64,000 nucleotides of DNA, from positions 17,501 to 81,500 of the forward strand of contig JAKOGI010002142.1 of assembly GCA_029747015.1 (NCBI GenBank), written 5' to 3'. Source of the stretch: Carnegiea gigantea (taxonomy: Eukaryota; Streptophyta; Magnoliopsida; Caryophyllales; Cactaceae). Shown here one piece after another: positions 30,721 to 44,059 of this stretch. The notes beneath the pieces were generated by a model, which did not search any database, had not been told where the DNA came from, and was given only the letters and a program-made list of their open reading frames with translations. A program made the translations under genes and the position numbers. Each line of letters starts with the position of its first letter. Positions within the stretch are counted from its first letter, which is position 1.

Positions 30721-31699
30721 TTCTAATGAATGGATGGTTCTTATATGGGGTGATCAAAGGCCTAATTGGGTTTATTTCAAATTATTTGAGTTTTTCTTAG
30801 ACAGCTAAGGTTCAATTAGCTTCTTCAAGACCTTTTTGAGGGCTCTGGGGCTCTGTGAGAGATACAAATGCAAAGAAGGCACATGAATTTCTATGAGAAG
30901 ATATAATGAGTCCTTACAACTGAGTTGAGATCTAAAATGATGTTTTTCATAGGATGATGTGCAAGGAATCTACAACCTCATTTTGGTTCTTAGAGATTCT
31001 GACCGATGCTTGCTTCTTATCTTCACTCTTGTACCGCTTCTTGCCGTACTTCAGAGTTCTCAGTATTTTCAATTTTTGGGGGCCTGGAAAGTTTCTTTTG
31101 ATTGTTCGAAGGTGCCCATATGTAAACCTTGACTTATAGCTTTGTTAGATTCAACTCTTTCTCCTTATTCATCATCTATTGAGTTTGAAATCTTGAAATG
31201 AAAAAGTCAAGTTGATGATCCCATCATTGTTTTTATCAAGCACCACGTGGATGCTTTTGTTAACTACCTTGGTTCTCTAGGTGTATGCTCTGTATGCTTT
31301 CTTTCTTAACAGTATCCAACAATGTGCCTTTATCACTTCTTGCATCTAACTTTCTAAAACTTTTCTTTTTTCATTAATGTGAATGAAGCACTTACTACAA
31401 AGGGCTTTGAAGTAGATCTTCGGCTTTTTTCTTTTGAGGAGATCATATGGAGTTTCTATAGGATAGTTCCAATTAAGCATCTATTGAGAACATAGTTGGC
31501 AGTGTTTGCATCTTTAGCTCGTAATTACTTTGGAAGATCATTCTCACTTAGCATTGTTCTGGCCATATCTTCCAAGGCCCTATTTTTCTTTTTAACGATC
31601 CTATTTCGTTGTGGAGTCTTTTGCACTAAGAAGTTGTGTAATATTGCCCTTTAATAATAGAATTCAATACATTCTACTTTGGATTCAATCCTATGATCA
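30721..31699 (-). pseudogene. SIRE-like pol linker, integrase C-terminal part, decayed
   Basis: Lies between integrase core and polymerase in the expected order. Translation on the minus strand is stop-rich, and only scattered short matches to the family can be guessed. Confidence 0.4.
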
Positions 31700-32330
31700 C
31701 TTCTCATAGCTTGAATTAGCAATCGTTGAGTGTTGTGTACCTTTCTATAATTCTTGGCAAAACATTTTAAAAGTATCTATTATATCTTTCAAGAATAACA
31801 CCCATATAAATTTGTAATAATCACCAACAATAATAGACACATATTTACTACCACCAAGACTTCTTAATCCTATAGGATGACATAAATCCATGTGTACTAC
31901 TCCTGGGGGCCTTGTAGTTGAAATAGTTTTCATAGGCTTAAATGAAGCTCCAACTAGTTTTCCCTTTACATATGCACTACAAACTTAATCTTTCTCATAC
32001 ATATGATTTGGAAAACCTCTTACCAAGTTATTCTTGGATAATTTATCAATTAAATGCATGCTAGCATGAGTCAACCTTTTATGCCACAACCATGCATCAT
32101 CATTAACAACTTTAGAACATGCAGGGTTCTTGGTGTCAATGAGATCAACATTAACATCATAAACATTTCCCACTCTGGATCCAGCCAAAGTAATATTTTT
32201 AATTAAAAGGCTAGAGATGTCACATTTTGTAGAATTGAAGGTGACGTTGTCCCTTTTATCACATACTTCAGAATTGCTATGCAAATAAAATTTAAGGCCA
32301 TCTACTGAGCAAACATTCTCAATTGAGCAA
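31700..32330 (-). pseudogene. SIRE-like integrase relic
   Basis: Minus strand. The zinc-binding N-part reads WLWHKRLTHASMHLIDKL and the core start reads GVVHMDLCHPIGLRSLGG, with the first catalytic Asp present. It continues YVSIIVGDYYKFIWVLFL, where the family has D-D-Y-S-R-F-T-W. Two open pieces (32,284-31,985 and 31,933-31,745) are split by a stop or shift near 31,960. The remaining catalytic residues are not found in frame. It cannot integrate DNA. Confidence 0.75.
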
Positions 32331-32629
32331 GAGGGATTTTTTTACTAACGTTTCCAACTCCAATGATCTATTCGTACATTTCATCTCAAAAACGTAACTT
32401 TGCCTTGATTTGATTCTTTAAGTTTTGAAAACACTATAGGATCGCTACTTAGGGCCTTCAAGTATACTTGTAAAACAAACATCAAACCTTTGTACTTCCC
32501 CTATGTGGAGAACTATATGCAAGATCTGTTATCATGTTCAAGGGCCTTCTACCTTTTGTAACCATACTTGAACAATTTTGGGGCTGGATCTAGTTTAATA
32601 ATTAGAGCGTATAAAATTTCTCTACCAGC

Positions 32630-33180
32630 ATCTCTAGTTACTGTTCCTTTAGTATCCCTTCCTTAACCTTGAATGATTAGAGTGTTTTTGAAAAACATTT
32701 CTAGTACTATGGCTTGCACTGTTGTGGCCTTCATGAAGAGGTGTCTCTTCAGTAAGAAATTCCAATTTGATTTCCTCCTATTGGTAGAATCATATCCAAG
32801 ACCTTCTTTGTTGAAGGGTAGACTTTGGAATCCAAGTAATTTGTTTAAGCTTTCTTGTCCCTTAGTGAGTTTCAAAGAGAATTTTTAAAATCGTTACATT
32901 GAACCTTAATCCTTCCAATTTCATGTTTATCCTCTATTACTTATCTTAAAGTTAGGTTTAAAAACATGCTTGTTTTCATATTTTAACTTCTGTAATTCAT
33001 TCTTGAGAGCTCCAGCCTCTTTTATAAGCCATTATAGTTTTTATAGAATTCACCACAGAGTTCTTGAAACTGTTTGTTATCATCCTTTAAATATTTATGT
33101 TATGTAGGATGATGAGCACATTCATCTTCTAAACTTTCCTCGTCATATTTCAGAAGAATAGTTTCATGATTAAGGGACTT
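32630..33180 (-). pseudogene. SIRE-like gag C-terminal relic
   Basis: Minus strand. Charged, helix-rich sequence around 33,170-32,960 (ESLEDECAHH) is followed by LTKGQESLNKLLG and NKEGLGYDS at 32,870-32,800, both typical of the end of SIRE-type gag. The coding continuity with 35,760 is broken by foreign DNA. Confidence 0.6.
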
Positions 33181-33189
33181 AATGATGTA

Positions 33190-35640
33190 TTATCACAAGG
33201 TCTAAGTCACACTGAATCAAGAATGAGAGTTTAAACCCAAACGAAATGCAAACATAGAATGGGGGTCAGATTCTGACCGAGATAAAGAGGGGGACAAACA
33301 AAAACTAACACAACTCTTGGATATAAGAACACCACCAAAGAGAAGTTAAGAGTCTTACTAAATCACCACCTTACTTGGCCTTAAGCAAGGATAAGCTATA
33401 AGAAAATTTTAAAGTGTAAAAGGAGCAAGGCTTAACTTCATTTCCAAATGCATTCAAGTCTGATTACAATAGGCTAACAAGTAAGCACATATACATATCC
33501 AACCTAGTTGCCAAGCAAGTAAGCAGGTTCCTGAACAATTGGGAAACCTCTAAAAAGCTTATTCACAAACTAAAATTTAGCTAAACTAATTACAATAATG
33601 GGTTTAGCTAATATAAGTTTTGATTACATTGTGCTCAAGCTTAAACATGTAGTAAACACCTTTAGGAGCCACTCACACATGGAGGAGAGAGAAAAGGTAG
33701 GCTAATACGGATTACTTTTCAGCTATCCAATTAGAATGCAAGTGGATCTCTTTCTCTCCCCCCATTAGCCAACTTGCCGTCTCAAGCTGCAAAAGTGCCA
33801 TGAGTATGTTTCTGGTAGTCCAAGATGCCAAGGACCCAAGTATATAGGTCCTTAAACCCACCAAGGAGGGAAATCTCCATTGCAAAGTCAAACATATTGT
33901 GTTTGGCTTAAACAGCCTACTTAGCTTCTAAATAAGATCAAAAGAATTCTTCATCCTAAACTAGATTTAGACTGATATTTTTCCATGGATGAATTCCTCA
34001 ATATGTTAATGAGCACCCAAACCATAAAATTTACCCTAAATCAGGTGTAGCTAGAAGATTCAACTCAATTACTAAAATGGGGTCAAGATGGGCCAAAAGT
34101 AGACTGACTAGTTTATGAGGGTTGAATCACTAGGAAGAACTTAACTTGTCCTTGATTTATTTGTATGGTGAGATGAACTAGGACGTTAAATAACCTCCCA
34201 AGCAAAAAAGTTGGCTCTAAATTAGGTCTTCATTTAAGAACCAAGCTAATTTCCAAAACTAATTAGAATAGAGCTCAATCTGTTTAAGTAACTTTAGCCA
34301 ACTGAATCTCAAATAGGAACTTGACTTAGACATGAATTTCTTCCTTGGTTTAGTACCTTAGGATGTTGGCTAATATCCTAACAAAAATGATTGCCCCTAA
34401 ATATGGTTTTAGGTAGTGAACCAACCTAAACCACACAACCAGTCAGAATTGAACCAATTTTGTGCATGTTGGCTTTTTGGGTTGTTTGAGCAAAATGACT
34501 TGGACTTAGCTAAAGATGATTTGTCCAATAAATAATATACATATTAGGGAGTCCAAAATAGTAGGGCTTGCCTAAAGCACGTCTTGAGAACACTAAAAAA
34601 ACACTGTCCGAAACTGTGCTTACTTTTGGATTTGAAAAGGAGATCAAAGTTTGGATTTGAGTAACTGATGCTTGATTACCTTGAGCCTACTCATCTTGGT
34701 TAGTGCCTTGTTTATGATTTTATATTATAAGAACTCTCCATGGTACCTTTTTTCACATCAGTAAGCCATTAAAGTTTAGCCTGACACACTGCTGGGCTGA
34801 TCTGCAGGACTCCCAACTTTGAAAAGTTGTAACTTTCTGCTTACTTGCTTAAAATGGATGATCCAAAAGTCCAATTAAACTTTGGTACATCTATTTTATT
34901 CTCCAATTTGAATCAAATCAAAATCCTTTACGAGGAGTAAGAACCACCTGCCTTAAGTGATGTGGTCTTTTCTAGTACTGAAACTGACAGCATGGGAACA
35001 ATGATCCTTTCCTCCTACCAATTCTTAACTTGCACTAAATTTAAGTTTATGAGCATAAAAACAACTTCGTAAAATTTAATATGACTACTTATACACCCAA
35101 AATGAAGCAACCTAGTTAAGGCAAACATTTATACTGAAACTGATATAGCAAGCTAGAAATATAGACAGAACTGACACTTCAGCTTCTACTTCTCATTTTG
35201 ACAACTGCAACTTAACTTCTAATAAATGACATTAATCGAACGTAGACTACATTATCTTTCTAAAAAGCTAGCTTTCAGCTTCCTAAATTCATTTGACTTT
35301 GACATCAAGAGTAGCATGAAACTGGACAGAACCTGAACTAGCTTAGTTTGATCTCAAGCTTAATTATGGTTTTTCCTTTGAAATGATTGCTTCCCCCTTT
35401 GAAACCTCTTTTTGAAAGTGGAATTTTGAAGTTCATGTAAAACTCCATAAAGTGCCTTCACCATGAAACTCAAATAATGGAGGGGAGAAAAGATCTTGCC
35501 AAGCATGGTTTGGAAATGAAGTTACCTCAAAAGGGCTTTATGTAAAAGGTCTTTTATGATGCCCTAGGAGATATCCATCACTTAATCTTAGAAGTAAAAT
35601 CTTCTTTGTCATTCACGCCATGTATGATAATATCAATTAA
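33190..35640. other. About 2.4 kb non-coding insert in the SIRE-like gag
   Basis: Gag-like coding lies on both sides, but this block has no coding sense. It shows loosely repeated units of about 180 bases. Near 33,960, 34,150, 34,330 and 34,490 a phrase on 'ttaggatgttgg..aatatcc..caaa' is followed by 'cctaaat..ggttt'. Purine-rich runs at about 33,285 (AAAGAGGGGGACAAA) and about 35,395 (minus strand AAAGGGGGAAG) resemble polypurine tracts. It may be a solo LTR or a decayed non-autonomous element. The boundaries are not defined. Confidence 0.4.
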
Positions 35641-35759
35641 ATCACCTTTGGATATTTCAAAAAAAAGAGATTGGGCTTGTTAGGTGGAATTTCCTTTCAC
35701 TTACTTTAGTATTGATTTGCAGTGCTCCTGTGAATTTAGATTTTCCCCCTGATTCCTTT

Positions 35760-36860
35760 CTACTTTCCATGAACCATAGGTTGAAACCACTTCTTTTTAT
35801 TTATCACTATCATTGGAGTCATTATCACTCCATGATGCTATCATAGCCTTTTTGTCTTTTTCCTTGAACTTTCTCTCTTTAACTTTCTTTTTTAAGTCCT
35901 TGTAATCTTTCATAATATGTCCTGGTTGGCCACAACCAAAGTAGATAGTTATGTTAATTTTAAGTTCTAAGATAAGGATTTTATGCCTTTGTGCCCTTTG
36001 AAGATGATCATCTTTGATGCTTCTTTTAAAGTTCTTATTCTTGAGTGTTTTATGAAGGTCTCATGCTAGCATGACTAATTATCCTTTGATGTTTTATTGT
36101 ATTAGTCACCTTGACTTTTCTGTCCTTGACTATACATTTCTAAGCTACTCCTTTGTTCAAGGTTTCAACTTGCTCTTTCTATAGGTGGATCTCATAACTT
36201 AGGAGTTTTCCATCTAAATCTTCAAGCTTTAAGGTTTTCAGGTTTTGAGCCACTCCAATGGCAGTGACCTTGGCTGCCCATTGGTTCCTTGGGAGACCTC
36301 TTAACAACTTCCTAACCATTTCTTCTTTGAAATGGACTACCCCAAGAGACTTAAGGTTGTTCATGATGCTAGTGAATTGGATGTACATCTCCTTGACACC
36401 TTTATTTGAAAGCGTCTTGAAAAGCTTATATTAATTTACATAGATGCTTATGTTTTATTCTCTAACTTGACTTGTCCTTTTATATGTGGTAACTAAAGTA
36501 TTCTAGACTTCAATTATTGGTTCACAAGAAGAAATTATGTTAAACTCATTTGCATTTAAAGCATAATATAAAGCAAAAGGTACCTTATAATTTTTTTTTA
36601 CACTCTCTGATGCTATTCAAGAGTGTACTTGTCAATAGGCTCCTAGTGTTTAGTGCCAACTATGTGCATGATTTGAATTAAAGCCCTTAACACTATGGCT
36701 CATAGCTCATAGTCTTGATCCATTAGCTAAATCTATATAAGTCTCTTATAATTAGCAAAGTTAGATCCAAAAAATAAAGGTGGTCTAAACATAGAACTAC
36801 ATTGATTCATCTTAGCCCTTCTTGAATAAGACATTGATCTATACCTACTTAAGGCTAAGT
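35760..36860 (-). pseudogene. SIRE-like gag N-part with zinc knuckle
   Basis: Minus strand. The start near 36,835 reads MSYSRRAKMNQCSS then RPPLFFGSNFANYK, typical of SIRE-type gag. The UBN2-type domain at 36,388-36,179 includes MVRKLLRGLPRNQWAAKVTA and LEDLDGKLLSYEI. The knuckle near 35,940-35,905 reads YFGCGQPGHIMKDY, so the first and last Cys are lost. A Lys-rich tail follows (KKKVKERKFKEKDKKA). Stops interrupt it. Confidence 0.7.
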
Positions 36861-36876
36861 CACAAGAAGCGAGACT

Positions 36877-36889
36877 GACTCTGATGCAA
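36877..36889 (-). other. Degenerate primer-binding site of the SIRE-like element
   Basis: Minus strand TTGCATCAGAGTC, against the tRNA-Met consensus TTGGTATCAGAGC. It places the LTR to its right. Confidence 0.55.
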
Positions 36890-37560
36890 ATTATTGGTCC
36901 TGAGCAAGCTTAGACCCCCAGATAGGGGGTGAATAGGGTGATCACAAATATTCTCACATAAACTTAATAATAGAACATAACAGATAATAGTAAATTAAAG
37001 GACACTGAATAATAGAGTCAAGGACGATGTGCAAATAGACCAAGAAAGTTGAGCAGTAAGAGAATTTTTTAACAATGTTCACCCTTGCAACTGGCTTATG
37101 TCACCATCTAAGTCCCTAGGATTCAACCATTTGTATTAATCTGCTTTAAGATTTGCATAATTTATAAGCATCCACCCAAGGACCTTGACTGTAGCACACC
37201 CTTTAAGACCACTCTTGAAGTGATTTCTCCTAAGTCCCACTTAGGAAAGATAACACTCACGGTCAGCCCTTTTGCTTAAAAGCAAGATTCTCCTAACCCT
37301 ACTACCTTACAAGGAATATTAAATGTATGTACTAAGATTATAATGATCTAAAGTTTATCACTAAAGAGTAAAATAGCACGTGCATCGGAGTTTAGCTCTG
37401 TGTGTTTGTGCTCTCTATCTTCATCAAGATCTCTATATATATGATTAGTGGCAATGAGGTCGTCGATGATGCTGAAGATGTAGTTGTTGGATGCTTTAGA
37501 ATATGACATAGAATGCTTCTCCCCAATGGCTGCTAGCTAGTTAAAGAGCCTTATGTTTGT
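36890..37560 (-). repeat. 5' LTR of the SIRE-like element
   Basis: The minus strand end contains 'ttcaccccctatctgggggtc' just before the primer-binding site, the usual tail of SIRE-type LTRs. The left boundary of the LTR in transcript sense (near 37,560) is approximate, as no second copy is available for comparison. Confidence 0.5.
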
Positions 37561-40030
37561 ACTCCCTTTTTTGATATCTGCTCAGTCCATTCTTGTTACC
37601 TTATGTTTTATAGAGGTAGTTATTTGGTATTCATTTAATGTTGTAGTCATTGCTATACGCACTAGCTAACACAGAACTAATTTTTTAAGATTTAATGTTG
37701 ACATTCTCTGATTTTGGTATGGTAGAATGTAGTTGTCCCTTTAAAGAAAAGTACGTTTGGGCTTTTATGGATTTAGGATATACTTGAATATTCTTTTCAA
37801 GCATCCTAAATATTACTAGCTACTATATCATCAAAAATCACAATTCACAAAGTTAATGTTGCTTCTTGAAGATTGTACAATTGATTAATTAACAAGACAA
37901 TCTGATTAATTAAACTATAATTAATTAAATTAATTCAAATTAGAGTAGCATGGTAATTGATAGTCTTTTAAAGGACAAAACACAAAGCCAAATATCAAGC
38001 ATATGATGCGTTCCTTCGTTAACGAATTCCATATTTATGTATAATTTGAATTTCATTGATCAGAAACGCAAATTCCAAACTTACGAAGTTAATCAGAGTA
38101 TCATGAAAGTCATTTTAAGCTCAATTCAAGATGTACTAATTTTATGACTCTGATAAGTTTGTTTCTAACAAGCCAGTCAAGGTCATTGATATTAAGAGTT
38201 CAAGGTAGTTGAGTCTAGCTTTGAAGATCTAGGCTATTAGTTAGCCAATGATCTTGCTGAGCATGCTACTTGTAAGCAATGAAGCATATAGATAGGATTC
38301 AAGTGTTTATGCAAACAAGATCTAATGGCCCTTAACATATATTGTAGATGTACCATGAGGTCAAAACATATGTTAAGCATGACAGGGCATTTGATGTATT
38401 TATAAATCTCTTCAAAACGGTTGCTTCCAAAGATGTAGTACTATTGAATTCCTTTAAGAAAATGTAATGGTTTCCTAAACAAATTGATATTGGCTACAAA
38501 TGGCCTAATACACGTGCCAATAATTGCATTCTTTTTTAGAAGGATAATGCTAAACTTGCCAACCGCTCTAAGTTTAATGCGTCTAGATATAAGATGGTTG
38601 ATGAAGGTATGATCATGACATTGGCTTATAGCAATCCAATTCTAGTAAAGGTTTTATAACACTTTCCCCTAATACCTAAGTTAAAAGGTTATACATATCA
38701 CCTAGGGGCATCTCCTTTGATGAGACGACATGTAGAGGGTTTTAAAAAAGGCAAAAAATTAAGATATCAAGTCATCTCTAATGCTGGGAAGAATTTCAAT
38801 AAGAGGTGCACAAAATTTACAAGTCATCCATGAAATGTTAGGCTTTTCTTAACAAACGATGTGTTTAATCCATTTGGGAATATAAGCACTCAATAGAGCA
38901 TATGGTTAGTTATATTAATGAAATATAATTTTCCCCTATGGTTGTGCATGAAATAACTTCGTCTTTTTCTTTCATGACTCATACCTACTCCAAAGTCATA
39001 GGGAAATGACATTTATGCCTTCTTAAATCCTTTTTTATAAGCTAATAGAATTATGGGAGCTAGATATAGAAACTTATGCTGTCTCAAAGGATGAGACTTT
39101 TGATTTATAGACACCCTTAGTGTCCACTACAAGTGATTTTCCTACATATGACAACTTTTTAGGTTGGTAAACTAAGTGAATGTGCAGTCCATACTATAAT
39201 ATTGATATAAGTTCCATCTATTAAAGAAGTAGAGATATGTCTTATATAGTCTAGCATCGCTTCTTACTAGGAGATCAGAAATTTCATTTTGATGTGAAGA
39301 CATTTAACAGAGAAATAGAAATGGTGCCCCCTCCTAGAATGTTTTTTGGAACAAATTTGTTAGATCAAATGGAAGGACTTGATCATATTTTGGGAAACAT
39401 CTAGAGACCAAAAAGGGAAATAGAAGACTCGAGAATGAAGTGACAACTTAGAGGAAGAATAGCATATTTTTCAATTTTCTTTCAGAAACATCTTCTAGTA
39501 TTCCACAGGTTTGACACCATAACTTTGACATTATGCTTATAAAGAAAAAATTCTCAGATAATATGATTGGTATGCTCCTGGGCATTACAGGAAAGATAAA
39601 GAATAGTTTGCAATCATGACTTGACCTAAAGGATTTGAACAGAAAGAATAAACTTTATTCAGTAAAAGAGGTAAAGTATCAACACCTCCTATGTGCTTCA
39701 CATTATACAAGAATAAAAATGAGGAATTTATTAGTTTGCTCGCTTTTGTGATAGTCATTTGTTCTGACTATTCACTTAAAAATGTAGTATGTTATCTAAA
39801 AATATAGTGTATTACCTTAAAATAAGGAACATTCGTTCTAAGTATTCACTAATTGAATAAGCACATGGTTATATCTTATTCAACCACAGTGAAGTTCAAA
39901 TTTGTACAAGCAAGTAAACTAGAATTTTTGATTTGTTATCACAAAATTCTTAAAATTCATTCCATTTTAAAGATGTTTTCCCATAGTTTTGAAAAGCCTT
40001 ATGAGATCACCGTTGAATGGTAAACTTTAA
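37561..40030. other. Unclassified DNA, possible gypsy gag remains
   Basis: Stop-rich on both strands. Short coding-like patches on the + strand (38,530-38,660; 39,330-39,420) have no motif I can name. Some may belong to the gag part of the gypsy relic that follows. Confidence 0.3.
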
Positions 40031-40038
40031 ATGGAAAC

Positions 40039-40239
40039 ATGGATGAAATTCATAAAAAGAGATTTCCAAAATGGTTTGAAAGGAAGGTAAGGGTCTTCAA
40101 TACATGCCACATTTATATATGTAAACTTTACATGGTCCAAGTCTCACAAAGTGTAAATTCTCATGTTTCTATGTATCTTCCAACTGATTGTTGCATGTCC
40201 GATGATCAAAAATATTTAGGTGAATTTCCAAGTGATTAG
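40039..40239 (+). pseudogene. Possible CACTA transposase-associated fragment
   Basis: A 66-codon frame starting MDEIHKKRFPKWFERKV. HKxxFPxWF followed by basic residues recalls a conserved stretch ahead of the DUF4216-type domain in plant CACTA (En/Spm) transposase proteins. The remainder does not match clearly. It lies between the two CACTA-like termini, which fits but does not prove the reading. Confidence 0.2.
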
Positions 40240-40789
40240 ATAAAGAGAATGACCAAGATCACTTGTAATGGTTAACAAGTGACATATTGAAAAAAAATGA
40301 TAAAAGGAGTGACATAAAAAAATTCTGGTGTTCTTGTGAAGTTAACACAAATGTAGTGGATATAGCGCAATATCGAATTGTTATTAAAATACTTAAGTGC
40401 AGCTATCTTTAATAAAGAAATGTTGTCTTGTCTTGATGTGAGTAAGTGCGCCCCATTGCAGGTGTGAAGCAAGATGAGTATGAATCCACTGTCATTAACC
40501 TTGGATCCTGTTGGAGGACAATGACCATGATGGGCATGCTAACACATCTACATTCAACCACAAGGGTCATAGTCCTGCTTTAAATCCATTACCTCCACTA
40601 AATTTCATAAATTTAAACCGGAGAAGGAAAGTGAGAAACTCCTCTACATGAGGAAAAAGGGTAGAGAGAGTCAATAATAAGAATAAACCCTTATTTGCAT
40701 GCTAATGGTAGACTTAAACATAAGTGATGTAGTGAAATCCATACACCCACTAGTTGAATCACTCTTGGGACAGTTGGTGGATGTATTCC

Positions 40790-43260
40790 TTAATGATTTA
40801 CCCCTAGCTTCTTCCTTTAGGAGGAATTGAGCACCAAGTTGATCTCCTATCAGCTACTTATCGCTAAACAAGCCTACCTATAAGTACAATCTTAGTGAGT
40901 TAAAAGAACTACAAAGGCAAGTGCAAGAGTTGCTTGAACTTGTGTATATTAGGGATTGAGTCCTTGTTCAGTTCCCACTATTTTGCTACATAAGAAAAAG
41001 AGGACTTGCTGTATTTGTGTTGACTTTAGGATCGTAAACAACATTACCATTGAGTATAAATTCCCTATTCCTCAACTGGATGATATGCTTGATGAATTGC
41101 ATAGGTCTAAAGTCTTCTTCAAAATCAATCTTAGAAAAGGGTACCATCAAATTAGAATAAAGGAAGGTGATGAGTGCCTAGTTATACCTTTTGGACTATG
41201 TAATGCTATTAATGCCTTCATGAAGATTGTACATAAGGTTTTAAGGCATTTATTGGGAAATTTATTGTGGTTTATTTTGATAATATGTGTGTATAGCTGT
41301 GATGAACTATCTTATGTTAAGAATCTTTCCTATGTCTTTTATGTCTTCAGAAAACAAAAATTATGCGCTAAACTTGAGAAATGTTAACCATTTTCACCCA
41401 AGGTGTTTTTCCTAGCTATGTTGTTTCAAGAGAGGCATACAAGTGGATAAGTCCAAGGTTGAAGTTATCAAAACTTGCACTGTACATACCTCTATGATAG
41501 AGGCTAGAAGCGTCTATGGCTTGGCATGTTCTATAACCAGTTCATCAAACACTTTAGCTCGATTATTGCTTCCTTGATTGAATATATGAAGAAGGGAAGT
41601 CTTGAGTGGACAAAGGCCATTGAAACAACCTTTGAGGCGAGCAAAGACAAGCTATGTTCGACTCATTTCTTACCTCTTCCTAATTTGGAGTTCTTTTTCA
41701 AAGTTGAGTGTGATGCCAGTGGATTTGGTATAGGGGTGGTCCTTGGCCAAGTCCAATCCCTTTAGCCTATTTTACTATGAAGTTGAGTGACCCCAAGCTC
41801 AATTATTTGACCTATGATAATAGGTTCTATGCTGTTATCCAGGCTCTCATTTATGGGAATAACTACCTTAAGCCCTAGCCTTTCGTGGTATATTTGGATC
41901 AGAAGACCTTCTCCTACATCAATGGACAAGGTAAGCTCAACTTACTGCATGCCAAGTGAGTGGAATGTCTCCAAAATTTCTCAGTCACTTTTAAGCACAA
42001 AGAAGACAAGGAAAATGTGATCATTGTTGTCGTCTTAAGTAGATTCACCCTTTTGTTTATTCTTCAGGATAAAATCTTAGGATTTACACTATCCAAGAAC
42101 TTTACAAGGAAGATAAGGCTCGTGAGTCTTATATTTTGTAAGATGGTTTTCTCTTCAACAGTAATAAGCTATGTGCTCCTAGAGGAGTGGTGCTTTGGGA
42201 GGTCATTCTGGCATTAACAAAACAATTGAGATCTTAAAGGAGCATTTCTATTGGCCTGGAATGATAAGTGATGTCCATGATATTGTCTTCATGTATGCTA
42301 TATGTCACGGAGCTGAGAGCATTTTTTCACCAAGGGTTATACACTCCTCTTCCAATACTAAGTGGCCCTGAAGAAGATGTGAGTATGGACTTTATTTTAG
42401 GTTTGTCAAGGACTTGAAGGGGGTCTGATCTTGTTGTAGTTGTGGTTGATGGGGTTTCTAAGATGGATCACTTCATTCTATGTCATAAGATGATGACGCC
42501 TTTCACATTACTCACCTTTATTCAAATAAATCATTAAGCTCATAGGATCCAAAGAAGTATTATGTCCAATCGGTGCACTAAATACCTATCTTACTTTTGC
42601 TGGTGCTTATGGAAATTATTAAGAACAAAGCTCTTATTTAGCACTAGTTATCACCCTTAAACTGATGCATAAATAGAGGTTACCAACAAGATTTTAGCCA
42701 CCTTTCTTAGAGGGCTAGTGAGTAAAAAACCTAAAGAAATGGGATCTAAAACTCTCACATATCGGGTTTGCTTATAACTAGGCTCCTAGTTATGCTACAT
42801 CTCCTACTCCTTTTGAAGATTCTCATGGACTCAATCACTTCACTTCTGTATACTTTCTTCCTATTGAGCATAAGGTCGACTTTGAGGCCCAAGAAAAAAG
42901 TAAAAGAAATGAAAATAGCTCCATGAGTAAGTTTGACTCAAACAGAGAAGGTCAATGCCTGTTATGAGGCTAGAACAAACAAGCATGTGAAGCCTTTGGT
43001 TTCAATCGAGGTTACTTAGCATTGTTGCACTTAAGGAAGGAGAGGTTTCTATCAAGAAGGCAAATAAACTCATCACTTATGGAGGTAGTCTCTTCAAGTT
43101 GCTTGATCAAATTGGAAACAATGTCTACACTTCTAAGTGACATGAATGTTAGTGCCACATTTTAAGATGGGTGATCTTGCTCCTTATGTGGAGGATGACT
43201 TTTAAATCCTACTCAAGAAGGGTAGGTTGATCTATAGGAAGCCCCATGCTAACTCTTAGT
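40790..43260 (+). pseudogene. Chromovirus-like Ty3/gypsy pol relic
   Basis: + strand pieces in gypsy order. Reverse transcriptase: LSELKELQRQVQELLEL (40,890), CVDFRIVNNITIEYKFPIPQ (41,010) and LRKGYHQIRIKEGDE, but the catalytic box near 41,270 reads YFDN in the matching frame, so one Asp is lost, and the segment between GDE and PFGL is deleted. RNase H: FFKVECDASGFGIGVVL (41,695). Integrase: HFGINKTIEILKEHFYWPGM (about 42,205), a DFILGLSRT-like start of the core, and HPQT-like remains. C-terminal: FKLLDQIGNNVYT (43,095), then a degenerate SATF..LAPY region. This pattern resembles CRM/Galadriel-type chromoviruses. Numerous stops and shifts. Confidence 0.8.
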
Positions 43261-44050
43261 TCCACCCTGTATCCTTAATTAAGTCCAATCCTAGCCTTTC
43301 ACATCAAGAATGCCTTTAAATTAGCACATCCTATAATTTTGTTATGGCTTTTCACCTACAAAAAAAGTCCAACTTGGGTGTTTCATGAGTCCTTGGGAAG
43401 GCTAGTGACTCCACTTTAGGAATGTGGAATAAATTCTAGTATTATCTTGCATTTTTGTTCTCTAAAAATGGTGAAAGCCCAACTACTACAGTGCTGTTAG
43501 TGTAAAATTTGGCCGATGATTTTGTTCAATTCAGGTGAACTTTGGTTCCTATATAAGGGTGCCAATTGATGTGACTCTTACATTATTTACTTCTTTACAA
43601 TGTCTACTTTAGCCTACGTGCTATAAATTGGCATTGGGTTCCATTTGAGACAGAAATAGTCCAGATTATGTGGAATGTGCACAAAAATTAGCTTTTGGAG
43701 CACTCTGAATTTTAGCTAAATTTAGGGAACATGTAGCTATAATGCACAAAATCAATCTAGATGTACCAAGTACGACAACTCTCTAGAACCTTCTCGAAAC
43801 ATAGGGGAGAAATACTAAAATTTCAGGCTCATAGAATTGTCCTTATTTTTAGATTTTGAATTATTTCTTAAGGTAATTAGTAAGAATCTCATTCTTGGAC
43901 TTGCCCCACAAATGTATCAACTTATTCGTTTTATCTTGGGTTTTGATAGGCCTATTTTCTGCAATGTATTCCCATATTTGAATTGATGATAAAATAAAAG
44001 GCATAAATTTCTTAATCCTTATCTCTATCTTGGCGTAGTAAGCTAGAGTT
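43261..44050. other. Non-coding DNA between two gypsy relics
   Basis: May contain the decayed 3' LTR of the chromovirus relic. No second LTR is available to prove it, and no repeat or gene is recognised. Confidence 0.35.
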
Positions 44051-44059
44051 ATTACTTTA

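Larger units (their letters stand above)
28690..37560 (-). mobile_element. SIRE/Maximus-like copia element, decayed
   Basis: Reverse-strand relics lie in the proper order from right to left: LTR and primer-binding site (about 37,560-36,878), gag with zinc knuckle (36,860-35,760), about 2.4 kb of other DNA, gag C-terminal helices (33,180-32,630), integrase (32,330-31,700), then reverse transcriptase and RNase H (30,720-29,380). Near 28,700-28,856 a frame starting MSSKKQKGAPSESAP may be the start of the extra frame that SIRE-type elements carry after pol. No 3' LTR was found on the left. All domains carry stops or shifts. Confidence 0.7.
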
